NCBI RefSeq assembly: GCF_963576615.1
Contig: NC_088717.1
Coordinates: 23,401,344-23,465,343 of the forward strand
Direction: 5' to 3'
Source of the DNA: Watersipora subatra
Lineage: Eukaryota; Bryozoa; Gymnolaemata; Cheilostomatida; Watersiporidae
DNA: 64,000 bases
Under the pieces are notes generated by a model. The model was not told the origin of the DNA. It did no database searches and saw only the letters and a list, made by a program, of their open reading frames with translations. Both the position numbers and the translations under genes were made by a program. Below are positions 23,796 to 35,269 of this stretch, in pieces (position 1 is the first letter of the stretch; every line of letters starts with the position of its first letter).

Positions 23796-23961
23796 GGATT
23801 AATATGTGGATTATTTTGAGGATAGCTCCAACTCAGTGTGAGTATATCAATATATAAAACTTATATCAAAAAGTAAATAATATTCGGTTGTATTTGTTAC
23901 CAACTTTATTTTGATATAAAGTATATATGTATATTCAATTGTAAAATATAGAAAAAAAAAT

Positions 23962-24270
23962 TTATGTCAGATCTTCTAGTAATTTAACAATTTGGGAAGT
24001 TCCTTGAATATGTACATTGTCAACACCTTCATTTTCTTCGTTATTAAGACTTTTACTAATTTTTTTTTCATTCCAATCATATCTATCTAGTATAGTTTTT
24101 CGAACTACATGATCTCGTGTATCTGTTTCAGAAATTTTTAGCATAACTGTTAGAAAATCTTCTATTGAACATCCTCTGCTCTAAAATATTGCAAAGAGAA
24201 GACAGTAATCTCCACATGTTGTTGAAAGAATTGTTTCCAATAAAACAACCTTTTTGCCAATCAGGTGTAA
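23962..24270 (-). pseudogene. adenain-like (Polinton-type) cysteine protease relic, C-terminal part
   Basis: On the minus strand one frame runs from about 24270 to a stop at 23962 with a single in-frame TAG at 24181-24183. Before the stop is STTCGDYCLLFAIF. After it come RGCSIEDFL and a further 60 residues ending LLEDLT. A Cys in S-x-x-C-G-x-Y-C-L-x-F followed by R-x-x-G-x-S-x-x-D is the catalytic-Cys segment of adenovirus-protease/Ulp1-fold enzymes, which in Polintons serve capsid maturation. The His and Asp/Glu segments further N-terminal are lost in A/T homopolymer debris near 24280-24310. The broken frame and short length make it non-functional. An acceptor-like TTTTAG at the stop codon allows an alternative reading as a terminal exon, which I think less likely. 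Confidence 0.6.
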
Positions 24271-24814
24271 CCAATAAATAAAAAAAAAAAATTTTTTTTT
24301 TGTTTTTTTTTGTTGAACATTTCCATCAATTCGCGGTAATATAAATACAGACAATCAGACGGTGTATCGACTCATCAATAGGGTTTTACTTTTTCTTTTA
24401 ATTACAAATCCCACACATCAGCTAGGCCAATCAAATTTTGTTTCCAATGAAACAACCTTGTTGCCAATGACGTGCAACTAAATTTTTGGTTCAACAATTC
24501 CATTTCTAATTATTTTTTCAAAAACGGTAAAACCAGACCGTTATCGTCATGACAATAAGAAACACACCGAGTTTGTTCAACGCAAAGAAAAGCGTCAGGA
24601 ATTTTGTGAGAGTAAGAGTTGCTAAACAATTTTACACCTATCTTGTGGAGAATTTTGTTCTGAATAAGATACATTTAAAAGTAAAACGATATATGTTTTC
24701 ATTTTTTGAGATATTGCTTAAATACTAACGGTATATCGGATTTTTTAGAAAATCCGTTTGAATTAACTTGGGCAGAATAATCGTTTGGTCAACAGTTAAC
24801 GTGGTAGCGAAAGA

Positions 24815-26890
24815 GTTAATATACAAGTGAGCAGTGATTATAAATGTATATATAATAATAAAATGTGAGTAAGATAAAAGCTACTGAAGATACAATAAAC
24901 AAAGCTAGGATTGTGCTAGTCCATGTTGATATACAAGGGAGCAGTGATTATAAATATATATATATATATAATAAATCGTGAGTAAGATAAAAGCTACTGA
25001 AGATACAATAATCAAAGCAGGATTGTACTAGTCTATGTTGATGTACAAGTGGGCAATGATTATAAATGTATATATAATAATAAAACGTGAGTAAGATAAA
25101 AGCTACTGAAGATACAATAAACAAAGCTAGGACTGTGCTAGTTCATGTTAATATACAAGTGAGCAGTGATTATAAATACATATATAATAATAAAATGAGA
25201 GTAAGTAATGTGAGTATATATAATAATACATTTTATTATTATATATATTTATAATCACTGCTCACTTGTATATTAACATGGACTAGCACAGTCCTAGCTT
25301 TGTTTATTGTATCTTCAGTAGCTTTTATCTTACTCACATTTTATTATTATATATACATTTATAATCATTGCTCACTTGTACACCAACATAGACTAGTACA
25401 ATCCTAGTTTTTTGTTTATTGTATCTTCAGTAGCTTTTATCTTACTCACATTTTATTATTATATATATTTATAATCACTGCTCCCTTGTATATCATCATG
25501 GACTAGTACAATCCTAGCTTTGTTTGTATCTTCAGTAGCTTTTATCTTACTCACATTTTATTATTATATATACATTTATAATCATTGCTCACTTGTATAT
25601 CAGCATGGCCTAGCACAATCCTAGTTTTGCTTATTGTATCTTTAGTAGATTTTATCTTACTCACATTTTATTATTATATATACATTTATAATCACTGCTC
25701 ACTTGTATATCAACATGGACTAGCACAACCCTAGCTTTGTTTATTGTATCTTCAGTAGCTTTTATCTTACTCACATTTTATTATTATATATACATTTATA
25801 ATCACTGCTCACTTGTATATTAACATGGCCTAGCACAATCCTAACTTTGTTTATTGTATCTTCAGTAGCTTTTATCTTACTCACATTTTATTATATATAC
25901 ATTTATAATCATTGCTCACTTGTATATCAACAGGGTCTAGCACAATCCTAGCTTTGTTTATTGTATCTTCAGTATCTTTTATCTTACTCACATTTTATTA
26001 TTATATATACATTTATAATCACTGCTCACTTGTATATCAACATGGACTAGCACAACCCTAGCTTTGTTTATTGTATCTTCAGTAGCTTTTATCTTACTCA
26101 CATTTTATTATTATATATACATTTATAATCACTGCTCACTTGTATATTAACATAGACTAGCACAATCCTAGCTCTGTTTATTGTATCTTCAGTAACTTTT
26201 ATCTTACTCACATTTTATTATTATATATACATTTATAATCACTGCTCACTTGTATATTAACATAGACTAGCACAATCCTAGCTCTGTTTATTGTATCTTC
26301 AGTAACTTTTATCTTACTCACATTTTATTATTATATATACATTTATAATCACTGCTCACTTGTATATCAACAGGGTCTAGCACAATCCTAGCTTTGTTTA
26401 TTGTATCTTCAGTAGCTTTTATCTCACTCACATTTTATTATTATATATACATTTATAATCATTGCTCACTTGTATATCAACATGGACTAGCACAACCCTA
26501 GCTTTTATCTTACTCACATTTTATTATTATATATACATTTATAATCACTGCTCACTTGTATATTAACATGGACTAGCACAATCCTAACTTTGTTTATTCT
26601 ATCTTTAGTAGTTTTTATCTTACTCACATTTTAATATTATATATACATTTATAATCACTGCTCACTTGTATATCAACGTGGACTAGCACAATCCTAGCTT
26701 TGTTTATTGTATCTTCAGTAGCTTTTATCTCACTCACATTTTATTATTATATATACATTTATAATCATTGCTCACTTGTATATCAGCATGGTCTAGCACA
26801 ATCCTAGCTTTGTTTATTGTATCTTCAGTAGCTTTTATCTTACTCACGTTTTATTATTATATATACATTTATAATCACTGCTCACTTGTA
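24815..26890. repeat. 110-bp tandem array with an internal orientation switch
   Basis: The unit is 110 bp (CATTTTATTATTATATATAC ... TGCTCACTTGTATATCAACA ... TCTTCAGTAGCTTTTATC). From about 25215 to 26890 there are about 15 units in one orientation. From 24815 to 25210 there are about 4 units in reverse complement, so the two blocks meet as a large palindrome at about 25215. Confidence 0.92.
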
Positions 26891-28128
26891 CATCAACGCG
26901 AAAGTGAATTTCGCGAAATTGGAATTCGCGAAATTACACATTATATATTATATAGTCAAGTTTCATGAAATCGAATTTCGCGAAGTGAATTTCGCGAAAT
27001 TGGATTTCGCGAAAATTACATATTATACATTACATAGTCAACTTTCGCGAACTTGAATTTCGCGAAAGTACTACATTATATATATTATATAGTCAACTTT
27101 CGCGAAATTACACATTATATATATTATATAGTCAACGAAAGTTGACTATATAATATATATATTGTGGAATTTCGCGAAATTCAATTTCACGAAAGTTGAC
27201 TATATAATATATATAATATGTAATTTCGCGAAATCCAATTTCGCGAAAGTTGACTATATAATATATATAATGTGTAATTTCGCGAAATTGAATTTCGCGA
27301 AATTACACATTATATATATTATATAGTCAACTTTCGCGAAATTACACATTATATATATTATATAGTCAACGAAAGTTGACTATATAATATATATAATGTG
27401 TAATTTCGCGAAATTCAATTTCGCGAAAGTTGACTATATAATATATATAATGTGTAATTTCGCGAAATTAAATTTTGCGAAAGTGAATTTCGCGAAGTTA
27501 CACATTATATATATTATATAGTCAACTTTCGCGAAATTACACATTATATATATTATATAGTCAACGAAAGTTGACTATATAATATATATAATGTGTAATT
27601 TCGCGAAATTCAATTTCACGAAAGTTGACTATATAATATATATAATGTGTAATTTCGCGAAATACAATTTCGCGAAATTGAATTTCGCGAAAGTGAATTT
27701 CGCGAAATTACACATTATATATATTATATAGTCAACTTTCGCGAAATTACACATTATATATATTATATAGTCAACTTTCGCGAAATTGTATTTCGCGAAA
27801 GTGAATTTCGCGAAAATGGATTTCGCGAAATTACATATTATATATATTATATAGTCAACGAAAGTTGACTATATAATATATATAATGTGTAAATTCGCGA
27901 AATTCACTTTCGCGAAATTCACTTTCGCGAAATTCAATTTCGCGAAAGTTGACTATATAATATATATAATGTGTAATTTCGCGAAATCCAATTTCGCGAA
28001 ATTGAATTTCGCCAAAGTGAATTTCACGAAATTACACATTATATATATTATATAGTCAACTTTCGCGAAATTACACATTATATATTATATAGTCAACTTT
28101 CGCGAAATTGAATTTCGCGAAAGTGAAT
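26891..28128. repeat. TTTCGCGAAA palindromic satellite, right array
   Basis: Same palindromes and spacers as 22747-23410, longer (about 1.2 kb), with several local inversions; one unit is fused to the 110-bp array at 26898. Confidence 0.9.
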
Positions 28129-28522
28129 TTCTCTCCTCGATAATCCGCGAGATCCACTTCGGAAAACCATCCAGCCCTCGATGTCCCAGATATTCACCCC
28201 CACTATTCCACCGATAATCGGCGACGATTTGCCCGACTAATCCGCGACGATTCCCCCGACTAATCCCGCGATAATCCGCGTTTAATCGGATGACTCATCC
28301 CCCGCTAATCGGATGATCCGCCGATTACGCCAGGAGTGGATCCGTAACCCCTCGAATTCAACCCCCTACTCTACACCACAATTTCCCCCCAAACCCCAAC
28401 ATCTCATTCAACTCCACACGATTCAATCTACACCCCTAGCCAATTTAATTCACAACCCCCTTTTTCTATCCCCCCGCTGGATCCGTCACTTTGGTGTGTA
28501 GATCTGCTCTCTATATACTACT
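28129..28522 (-). repeat. right terminal inverted repeat
   Basis: Inverted partner of 22342-22746, C-rich on the plus strand, ending ATATACTACT followed by AACGTG. Confidence 0.88.
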
Positions 28523-28659
28523 AACGTGTAATATTTTCCTTTCATTGTTGTTGTTTGTGAACCAAACACTTTTTAAATAAATTTTCTAAAAACCTGTATA
28601 AATACCACAACTTCTCGATATTGCTACCTATTACGTTTTGAAATGTAAACAAAATTGTG

Positions 28660-28960
28660 TATTGTTTTTCTATTATTACTATATTAATAAAATTGATTAT
28701 TCTAAGAATATCAGTGCATTTTACTTCTAATATTGGCCAATATTGCATTTCTCCTATTGCAGGGGGAAAATATAAACATCTTTTCCATTCATTATTGCTT
28801 ATTGTTGTATATAATAACACCCATACCCAGTACATTACAGCTACCATTGCAGTTATCCTATTGCACTGCAGAGCCATTTGATTGCTAATATGGCATTTCT
28901 CAACCATCAGTACCCTTTATTTTTTTGCCAATATCTCTGGCCATCTCTTTGATCATGGGC
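28660..28960 (+). repeat. dispersed repeat, copy 2
   Basis: Shares TATCAGTGCATTTTACTTCT, ATTGCATTTCTCCTATTGCA and ATATAAACAT with 22080-22335. It matches in reverse complement at 52430-52660, including GCCATTTGATTGCTAATAT and CATGGGCTGTATGACAG-like blocks. Confidence 0.65.
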
Positions 28961-30546
28961 TGTATGACAGTGGAATTTCTAGTTTATAAAAATGATTATG
29001 AACTGCCCAATAAAAGCGTGTAAGAGACTGCCACATGATGGATCTCATATTACCATTATAATCAGAGGTAAAGTAAAGCTTCTGCAATGAACTATTATTC
29101 ATTTAAGGCAGCGTGTCTTAGGAAGTAGGTCTGTGCATGACATATTTGAGAGGTGATTAAATAGTTAGCTAGAGAAGTATGCTACTGTAATAATATAGCT
29201 ACGAACTACCTTCATAACCTGCTAGCATGTGTCACAGGGTGAGCTAAACTATGGGAGAGAAGTCAAATTGAAATAGACCAACAAGTGGCAAGTATGGCAA
29301 ACCTGAAGCCGACGTCAACTATAAAATAGATAAAAATTTCTTCTTTCACTATTCATTTTGTTATCTCCTTAATCTCATGATCTTAAGTGGGTATATTGAA
29401 ATGCTGGATAAAACTGGAAAAAGCTAAATATATTTGCCAGAAATATTTTTGCACCAATCATCGAATAGTCATAGCTTTGGCAGAAACAAAAAGCGTGAAT
29501 CTCAGTCAATTAGATGAGCGGTTTATCCTTTTCTACTTCGTGTTCTCCAAGTTTAGCAGCATGTCTAGTGAGTGGAAAGCCTGAAACCTAATGCTTACAA
29601 GTACTGGATCTCCTGGGACTTGTGCCCATTGCGTAGAAATCACAGTTTTAGGTATGGCAGAAGTGGCAGTTCTAGCGGTACTGGAAATCATAATATTGCG
29701 TTACACAGGCTACCGTTTCATAATATTGAGCTAGTGCTTGGCAAAAGTGGAGTCAGAAGCTTTGGCAGCTCTGTGGGTGAAATATGCAGACTTCTGTAGA
29801 AGTCTGCATACATTGCATACTACATACATGTAAAAGTCTGCATTCACGAGAAGAACATATGTTCTTCTCGTGATTCCTTGCGAACTTTATTTGTGGCATT
29901 ACTTAGGCAGATACACATACACTCATGTCGTCACAAATGATATACTATATTTGCATCAAGTATTAAAGTGAACTATTTCAATGGCTTGTTTATAGTTTTG
30001 GTAACGTGAAGCTAACATGCACTGAGTTTCCATGCTTCGAATGGGTTCGAAGTTGCTTCAACGTCGAATAATAAAAATGGGAAAATCTGAATGCATTTTG
30101 GATTTTGTGAAATAGGTAATCGAGGGCATTTCGCTTCACTAAATTTGTGCAAAGGCATTCAATGTGAGAAAGCAAGTCTACTTCAACAAGTGTTTTGTTT
30201 AGAGATACATCACAAATTTTGGGAAAATCTCTCTGTGCAACTCCGAATTGTTGCAACGGTAGAATGCGAATTCGAAGCATGAAAATGCGGTGGTAATCAA
30301 CCAAACAAGAACAGAGTAAAAACCCTACAAGTAAGGAGCTAAGGGCTAAGAGCTAAGGGCACAATCGGAATCACATGTCAAGCGCTTTGGTGCTCTCATG
30401 GGTGCCAATATTGGCTTTTTTACTTACTTTATAATACTGGCAGAAAGCAGAAAACCAAAAAACATTATGACTTTCTAGAGATCTAGAAGTAAGGATATAA
30501 CAGCGCTATGTACATGTAGCTCAAAATTGTATTTATTCTTTATTAA
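28960..30546. other. no gene recognised; two palindromes
   Basis: Short open frames at 29387-29799 and 29990-30304 have no domain, leader or splice support. A 30-bp perfect palindrome lies at 29844-29873, and GCAGACTTCTGTAGAAGTCTGC is another palindrome at about 29786-29807. Confidence 0.4.
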
Positions 30547-30990
30547 AATGAACTTGCACAACATTTTTAGTGAATTTTATTGAAAATATCAGTATTTTTT
30601 TATAATTTGCAATTGTTTTTGATGTTTGAGGTGATTTGATTGCCAGAATGCCTCGAGATTAAAATTGATAAAACTTGCGAGTAAACCGTTCAGATCAAGT
30701 AAAAGTTTAGCTATGACACCTACAGTTGTAAAGAGACCGACAAAATAGTCACCCTTTAATTTGAACTTAATAACTGATATCAACTATCGCAATGATAACA
30801 ACTATAATTGACCTCATTTTGCACATATTTGTCTTTTGAGCGTTTTATTCGCTATCAAGGTTTATCGCTTTTAATCAATCAACATCCTAACAATTGAATC
30901 ACTTGAAACATCAAAATCAGTCGCGAATGATACAAATATATTAATATTTTCTGATAAAGTTTACAAAAATATTGTGTAAGTTCATCTTTG
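30547..30990. mobile_element. fold-back MITE, family 1 copy B
   Basis: Ends TGAACTTGCACAACATTTTT ... GTGTAAGTTCATCTTTGA, with inverted inner blocks GCAATTGTTTTTGATGTTTG and its partner. Related to 5441-5847 and 49477-49924. Confidence 0.7.
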
Positions 30991-31377
30991 AGAAAAAATT
31001 TGTTGTTTTCTGGTTAAGAAGCCGTTTCTACTCAAGATGTCCTGTTAATTTCTTTTGGAACTTCTGACAACTGAGCCTTTAATACTCTTTAATAATTACT
31101 GGTTCGTTGTCAGGCCTGCAAGTTAGCAAACAGAGTAAACAAAGGAGGCAAGCGGTAAATAAACAATAAGCCGAAATAACAAATGAAACTGACATGGAAA
31201 CAGAGTGAGAGTTTGGATTATGTGCAACAGAATTAAAATCCAGATACAATAATTCCAAAGCTCCATTCAACCAGAAAAGTAAATAAAACATACAAAACTT
31301 AGCAAACACATATACATGTAGAATTTGAAAGACAACAACAAAAACTTTGAAATTTTTTTAAAAAATAAAAGCACATG

Positions 31378-31619
31378 CTCCACCCTACAGCAACAGGAGC
31401 TCCACCCTACAGCAACAGGAGCTCCACCCTACAGCAACAGGAGCTCCACCCTACAGCAACAGGAGCTCCACCCTACAGCAACAGGAGCTCCACCCTACAG
31501 CAACAGGAGCTCCACCCTACAGCAACAGGAGCTCCACCCTACAGCAACAGGAGCTCCACCCTACAGCAACAGGGGCTCCACCCTACAGCAACAGGAGCTC
31601 CACCCTACAGCAACAGGAT
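31378..31619. repeat. 22-bp minisatellite, 11 near-identical copies
   Basis: The unit is CTCCACCCTACAGCAACAGG plus AG; only one copy shows a substitution (GGGG). The very low divergence indicates recent expansion. Open frames of 84 and 98 codons through it are repeat translation. Confidence 0.93.
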
Positions 31620-32039
31620 AAGATACTAAAACTTGTGGTTATTAGAAAAATATTACATGATATTTTGTCATGATATTACATAGACAAGAACTAACAATAC
31701 TAAACAAAAGAAATAAATTGGCATCATGCGCAGAGTTATCTTCTCAGTAACTTCGTTAGCGCTCCCTGCATTGCGCAATTTTGGGAAAACCATCAGTCAC
31801 AGCCTGACAAGCGCCACGCGTGAAACAACAATGTAGATGAGCAAATTCTAGTTAAAAACTGTCTAATTTTAACAAACACGACTCGTAGGGTTCAAAGTTC
31901 TCTTTTTAAACATAATCTCTTGGAATCGACATGTTTATATATAAATTAGTAGATAATTAGATACACAACTTATCTTGGCTAGCTACTGACAGTTTCGTGT
32001 TAGCGCCATCATCAGGATGTAGATCTCAACTAATACAAA

Positions 32040-32320
32040 ATTGAGGTTTTAAAAAAAAAAACCTTTTTTTAAAGCTAACATGTTGTTATAAAAATGTCTA
32101 TATTTTTATATATAATATATAAAATATACATACATTTGTAGTTGTATATATATATATTTATATATATATACAACTTGCAGTATATATATATATTTATATA
32201 TATATAAATAAGATATATATAATAATATAATATAATATAATTAATATATAATATATAAGATAATATAATATATATTTATATAAAATGTATATATATATAT
32301 TTATATATATAAGTTATTAT
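32040..32320. repeat. AT-rich simple repeats
   Basis: Long TATATA/TTTATATATA runs. Confidence 0.8.
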
Positions 32321-32865
32321 ACTTCATGAACAGTTTTCATCGCTGCTTCATGTGGTAGTCATATGACTATAGGGTTACGCAGATGCACCAAGGTCCGCTG
32401 TTGAAACTCGAACAAACATGAACTGAAAACTGAATTCTATTGATGCGTAAAGGTAATAATACTGCAGCGTACAGAATTAGGAATATGATTATACTTTCTA
32501 AATATAAATGAGAATACATATTGCTTAGACAGCCTTGTTTCATAAGAGTCTACTAGTACTAGAGCTAGTATTAGCCTAGTACTATTACTAGACTAGTACT
32601 AGTACTAGGCTACACACCGGGACCTCACTCAACACATCAGGTAATAGTCAATGATGTTAGTTTGCCAGTTGTGAGTTATTGTGCATAGCCACCAGCAGAG
32701 TAATTAATTATGAAGCAAGCGACTGAACAAAGGTTTGCTGACTTGACTTTGAACAAAATCGGTCACTCTAAATGATACGACCCCAACTTTACTCAATAGT
32801 GTTTATGGTCGATACCATAAATACTATCGCTACTTTTACCGTGCCACTAGCATCAGCTGAGATTC

Positions 32866-32985
32866 GCTAGTACACCAGTACGGTTGTTAAGGGGAAGCTT
32901 TGCTTTGGTAGTCGTGCACCCCATAAATGGGGAAGACGACTACCCCAGCAGAGCTTCTCCTTAACAACCATACTGGTGTACTAGC
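32866..32985. repeat. 120-bp imperfect hairpin
   Basis: The arms GCTAGTACACCAGTACGGTT...GTAGTCGT and its near-complement close on CACCCCATAAATGGGG. The stem is about 50 bp with a few mismatches. It could be a tiny fold-back element or a hairpin-RNA source. Confidence 0.75.
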
Positions 32986-33659
32986 AACTAAATATTGTCA
33001 GTCAGTGATAGGCAGAGGTCAAAGCATGCATGTTTTGTCAATGATTGTTAAACAGCAGTTTTTACAAGATTAAATTGTCTCCAGTGTAATTTAGGCATGA
33101 GTGGCGCAGCCTTTTATTGTCGCTTAAACAAGGGCCATTCTATGAATAATGTGATTTCATTTATAAAAATAGTTCTATTATAATTAGACTCTAAATTTTC
33201 TTTTTGAAAGTTTATATAATTTCTACTGATAGCTGACAAAATTTTTTAGGAATCATCTGGTGATGCGATTGTTTTTGAGAAGTCACATACTCCAGAACGA
33301 AACAGAGGTCAGTTATTAAATTTTTGTAGCTGATTTGTGTAAACTCAGGGAGATTTATGAGGGAATGGTAAATGTTTATGCAGAAGGCATCTTTTGGTAG
33401 AGGAATGCCTACAAATGGGCAAAATTGTTTAGAGAAGACAGAATAGGTATTGACCATGGTTATATAATCGTTATATAATGGTTATATAATTATACATGTA
33501 CTAGATGAATGCCCGATGGTACACGTTAATTACCCAATGAACTTGATTAATTCAAACTAGTAACTTACTCTAGTCAAATTCTTTACTATTGTAAGTTACG
33601 TGAAAACAGCTTGACATTACACGTCACGTCGCAAGTGCTGCATAAATATGTGCACAGTT

Positions 33660-33790
33660 ATTCCGTAGGCAAGGACAACGTAGCGTAGTGGTTAGTTCAC
33701 GCGCGAAGCAGATATTTTGTTTTTTAAACTTCATCGTTAAAACTGGACACATTGAGTGACAGACTGACAGACCAATGATAAACACTGAGT
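33660..33790 (+). repeat. tRNA-like SINE fragment
   Basis: GTAGCGTAGTGGTTAG resembles a tRNA A box. The tail (AACTGGACACATTGAGTGACAGACTGACAG) resembles the CTGGACAGACA tails of the other SINE copies. No B box is clear. Confidence 0.35.
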
Positions 33791-34069
33791 TTTATGTATG
33801 TAGAATATATTCTCAAGCCATGACGTAGTATACTGCTACAAGTATATAAATTGAAATGGTCTATGTACTTGCATGTATTGATGTGTGACCCACTGCAGTC
33901 CCCACTAGATCCATCATGCCTAAAATAATGATTTTAAGACAACTAGTTTTAAGGGACTTTTTACACTTAGTAGCAAATGATTATTTGGATAAATATTAGT
34001 GAGATAGTTGATGATTCGAATAAAAACATATAGGCCCCTACAAGGTTTTGAGTACAACCTATCAGAATA

Positions 34070-34235
34070 GGTTCATCTATATATAAATCTCAAAGTTTGT
34101 GTGTGCGTCATTTGGTTTGTCCAGGTATAGCTATTAAAATCTTGAAATGGAGAATCTGTATCGCAGAAGATTTGATCTCGGAACTTCCCGTTCCCCGAAT
34201 GCTATGATACACCATTGAGCTATGCGAGATTGATT
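34070..34235 (-). mobile_element. tRNA-derived SINE, minus copy
   Basis: The plus strand reads GTCCAGGTATAGCTATTAAA then ATCTTGAAATG, then an inverted tRNA-like head with GAGCTATGCGAG at the far end. It is the same arrangement as 16218-16365 and 62255-62420. Confidence 0.55.
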
Positions 34236-34410
34236 AATTCATTGAGCGATATATGTCAGTATGTGGGTGAAAAGATGCATACCGCTCTGCATTACGGCGC
34301 AACGTCATTCTATACTTGCTCTCATGACTCTAATTAGTAAGTACTCGAAGTACTAGCTTACTGCAGTATTGCTATTACTACTACTAGCTATTAGCTAGTA
34401 TCCGTATTGC

Positions 34411-35269
34411 TAAAGCCTGGTTCCCATATCAATTGCGAGACTCCGGCGGTAAAGCCTGGTTTCCATATGACAGCGCAAGGCAGGCAACAAGGCACACGGC
34501 GTCGTGCGTAAGCCAGCTGTTATATGGAAACGTCAACGCACGACTATCGTGCGACGTGCGTACGCTGATCGCAAGGATCCAACAGAATGGATCCTTGCGA
34601 CGGGTGCACGCGATGACATATCCCACAATACACCACTCTACCTTTTCAATCTATCCCACAATTCAAACAAATGGCTGTTTTCCGAAGAAATCGGTCTCCC
34701 GTACGAAAGAGTAAGCCTGGTTTTCATATGACATCGCGATATCGCAACGGAGGACTGTTTTTTCGAAGAAATCGGTCCCTCCTACGAATAGGTAAGGAAA
34801 TTTCCCACCCTGTCCAATGAAAAACATGGCGCCTACACGCGATATGGAAACGCTCCATCGCAGCCCAAGAAATGCATTGCGCACGATCACTGGGCCGCGG
34901 ACGATCATTGCGATGTCATATGGAAACCAGGCTTAACATGCGCAGCAAAACGCTTGCGACGCTATGCTCGACGGGATATGTTCACATAAAAGCCACATCG
35001 TTAATAATATCGTATACATAATTGAGTAATAAAATAAAATGTTCGCTCGCCATGCCGTTCCTATAACGGTGACCTTTACCCGTACAGTGCATTTCGGGAA
35101 GGTTTTGCCTGCGGCCGTTTGCGAAATTTGAACAGCGTTAAACTATTGCGATGCCGCCGGCAACTACCGGCGGTCCTCGGCGGTACCCGGCGCATACGTT
35201 CCCATTTCATCGCTAATAGCCTGCGTGCTGTCGCCGGTGCTTTGCGACGTATATGGGAACCAGGCTTTA
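34411..35269. mobile_element. nested MITEs with AAAGCCTGGTTCCCATAT ends
   Basis: The outer pair has perfect 19-bp inverted ends (TAAAGCCTGGTTCCCATAT at 34411 and its complement at 35251-35269). An inner pair, with TAAAGCCTGGTTTCCATATG at 34450 and its complement ending at 34935, lies inside. A third end occurs at about 34711. This suggests two or three related elements inserted into one another. Flanking TAA/TTA would fit a PIF/Harbinger-type target but is not proof. Confidence 0.65.

Larger units (their letters stand above)
22342..28522. mobile_element. 6.2-kb degenerate Polinton/Maverick-like element
   Basis: It starts AGTAGTATATAGAGAGCAGA and ends with the exact reverse complement. Terminal inverted repeats of at least 400 bp continue as mirror-image satellite arrays. 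A 6-bp direct duplication (AACGTG) flanks it. Polintons are known for 6-bp duplications, long terminal repeats and AG...CT ends, and encode an adenain-like cysteine protease; a relic of such a protease is present at 23962-24270 on the minus strand. DNA polymerase B, integrase, ATPase and capsid genes are not seen, so this is an internally deleted, non-autonomous copy filled with repeats (TTTCGCGAAA palindromes and a 110-bp tandem array). Confidence 0.7.

Noticed and set aside
31325..31629. Two overlapping Pro/Gln-rich frames
   Set aside because: Translation of a 22-bp minisatellite in different frames.
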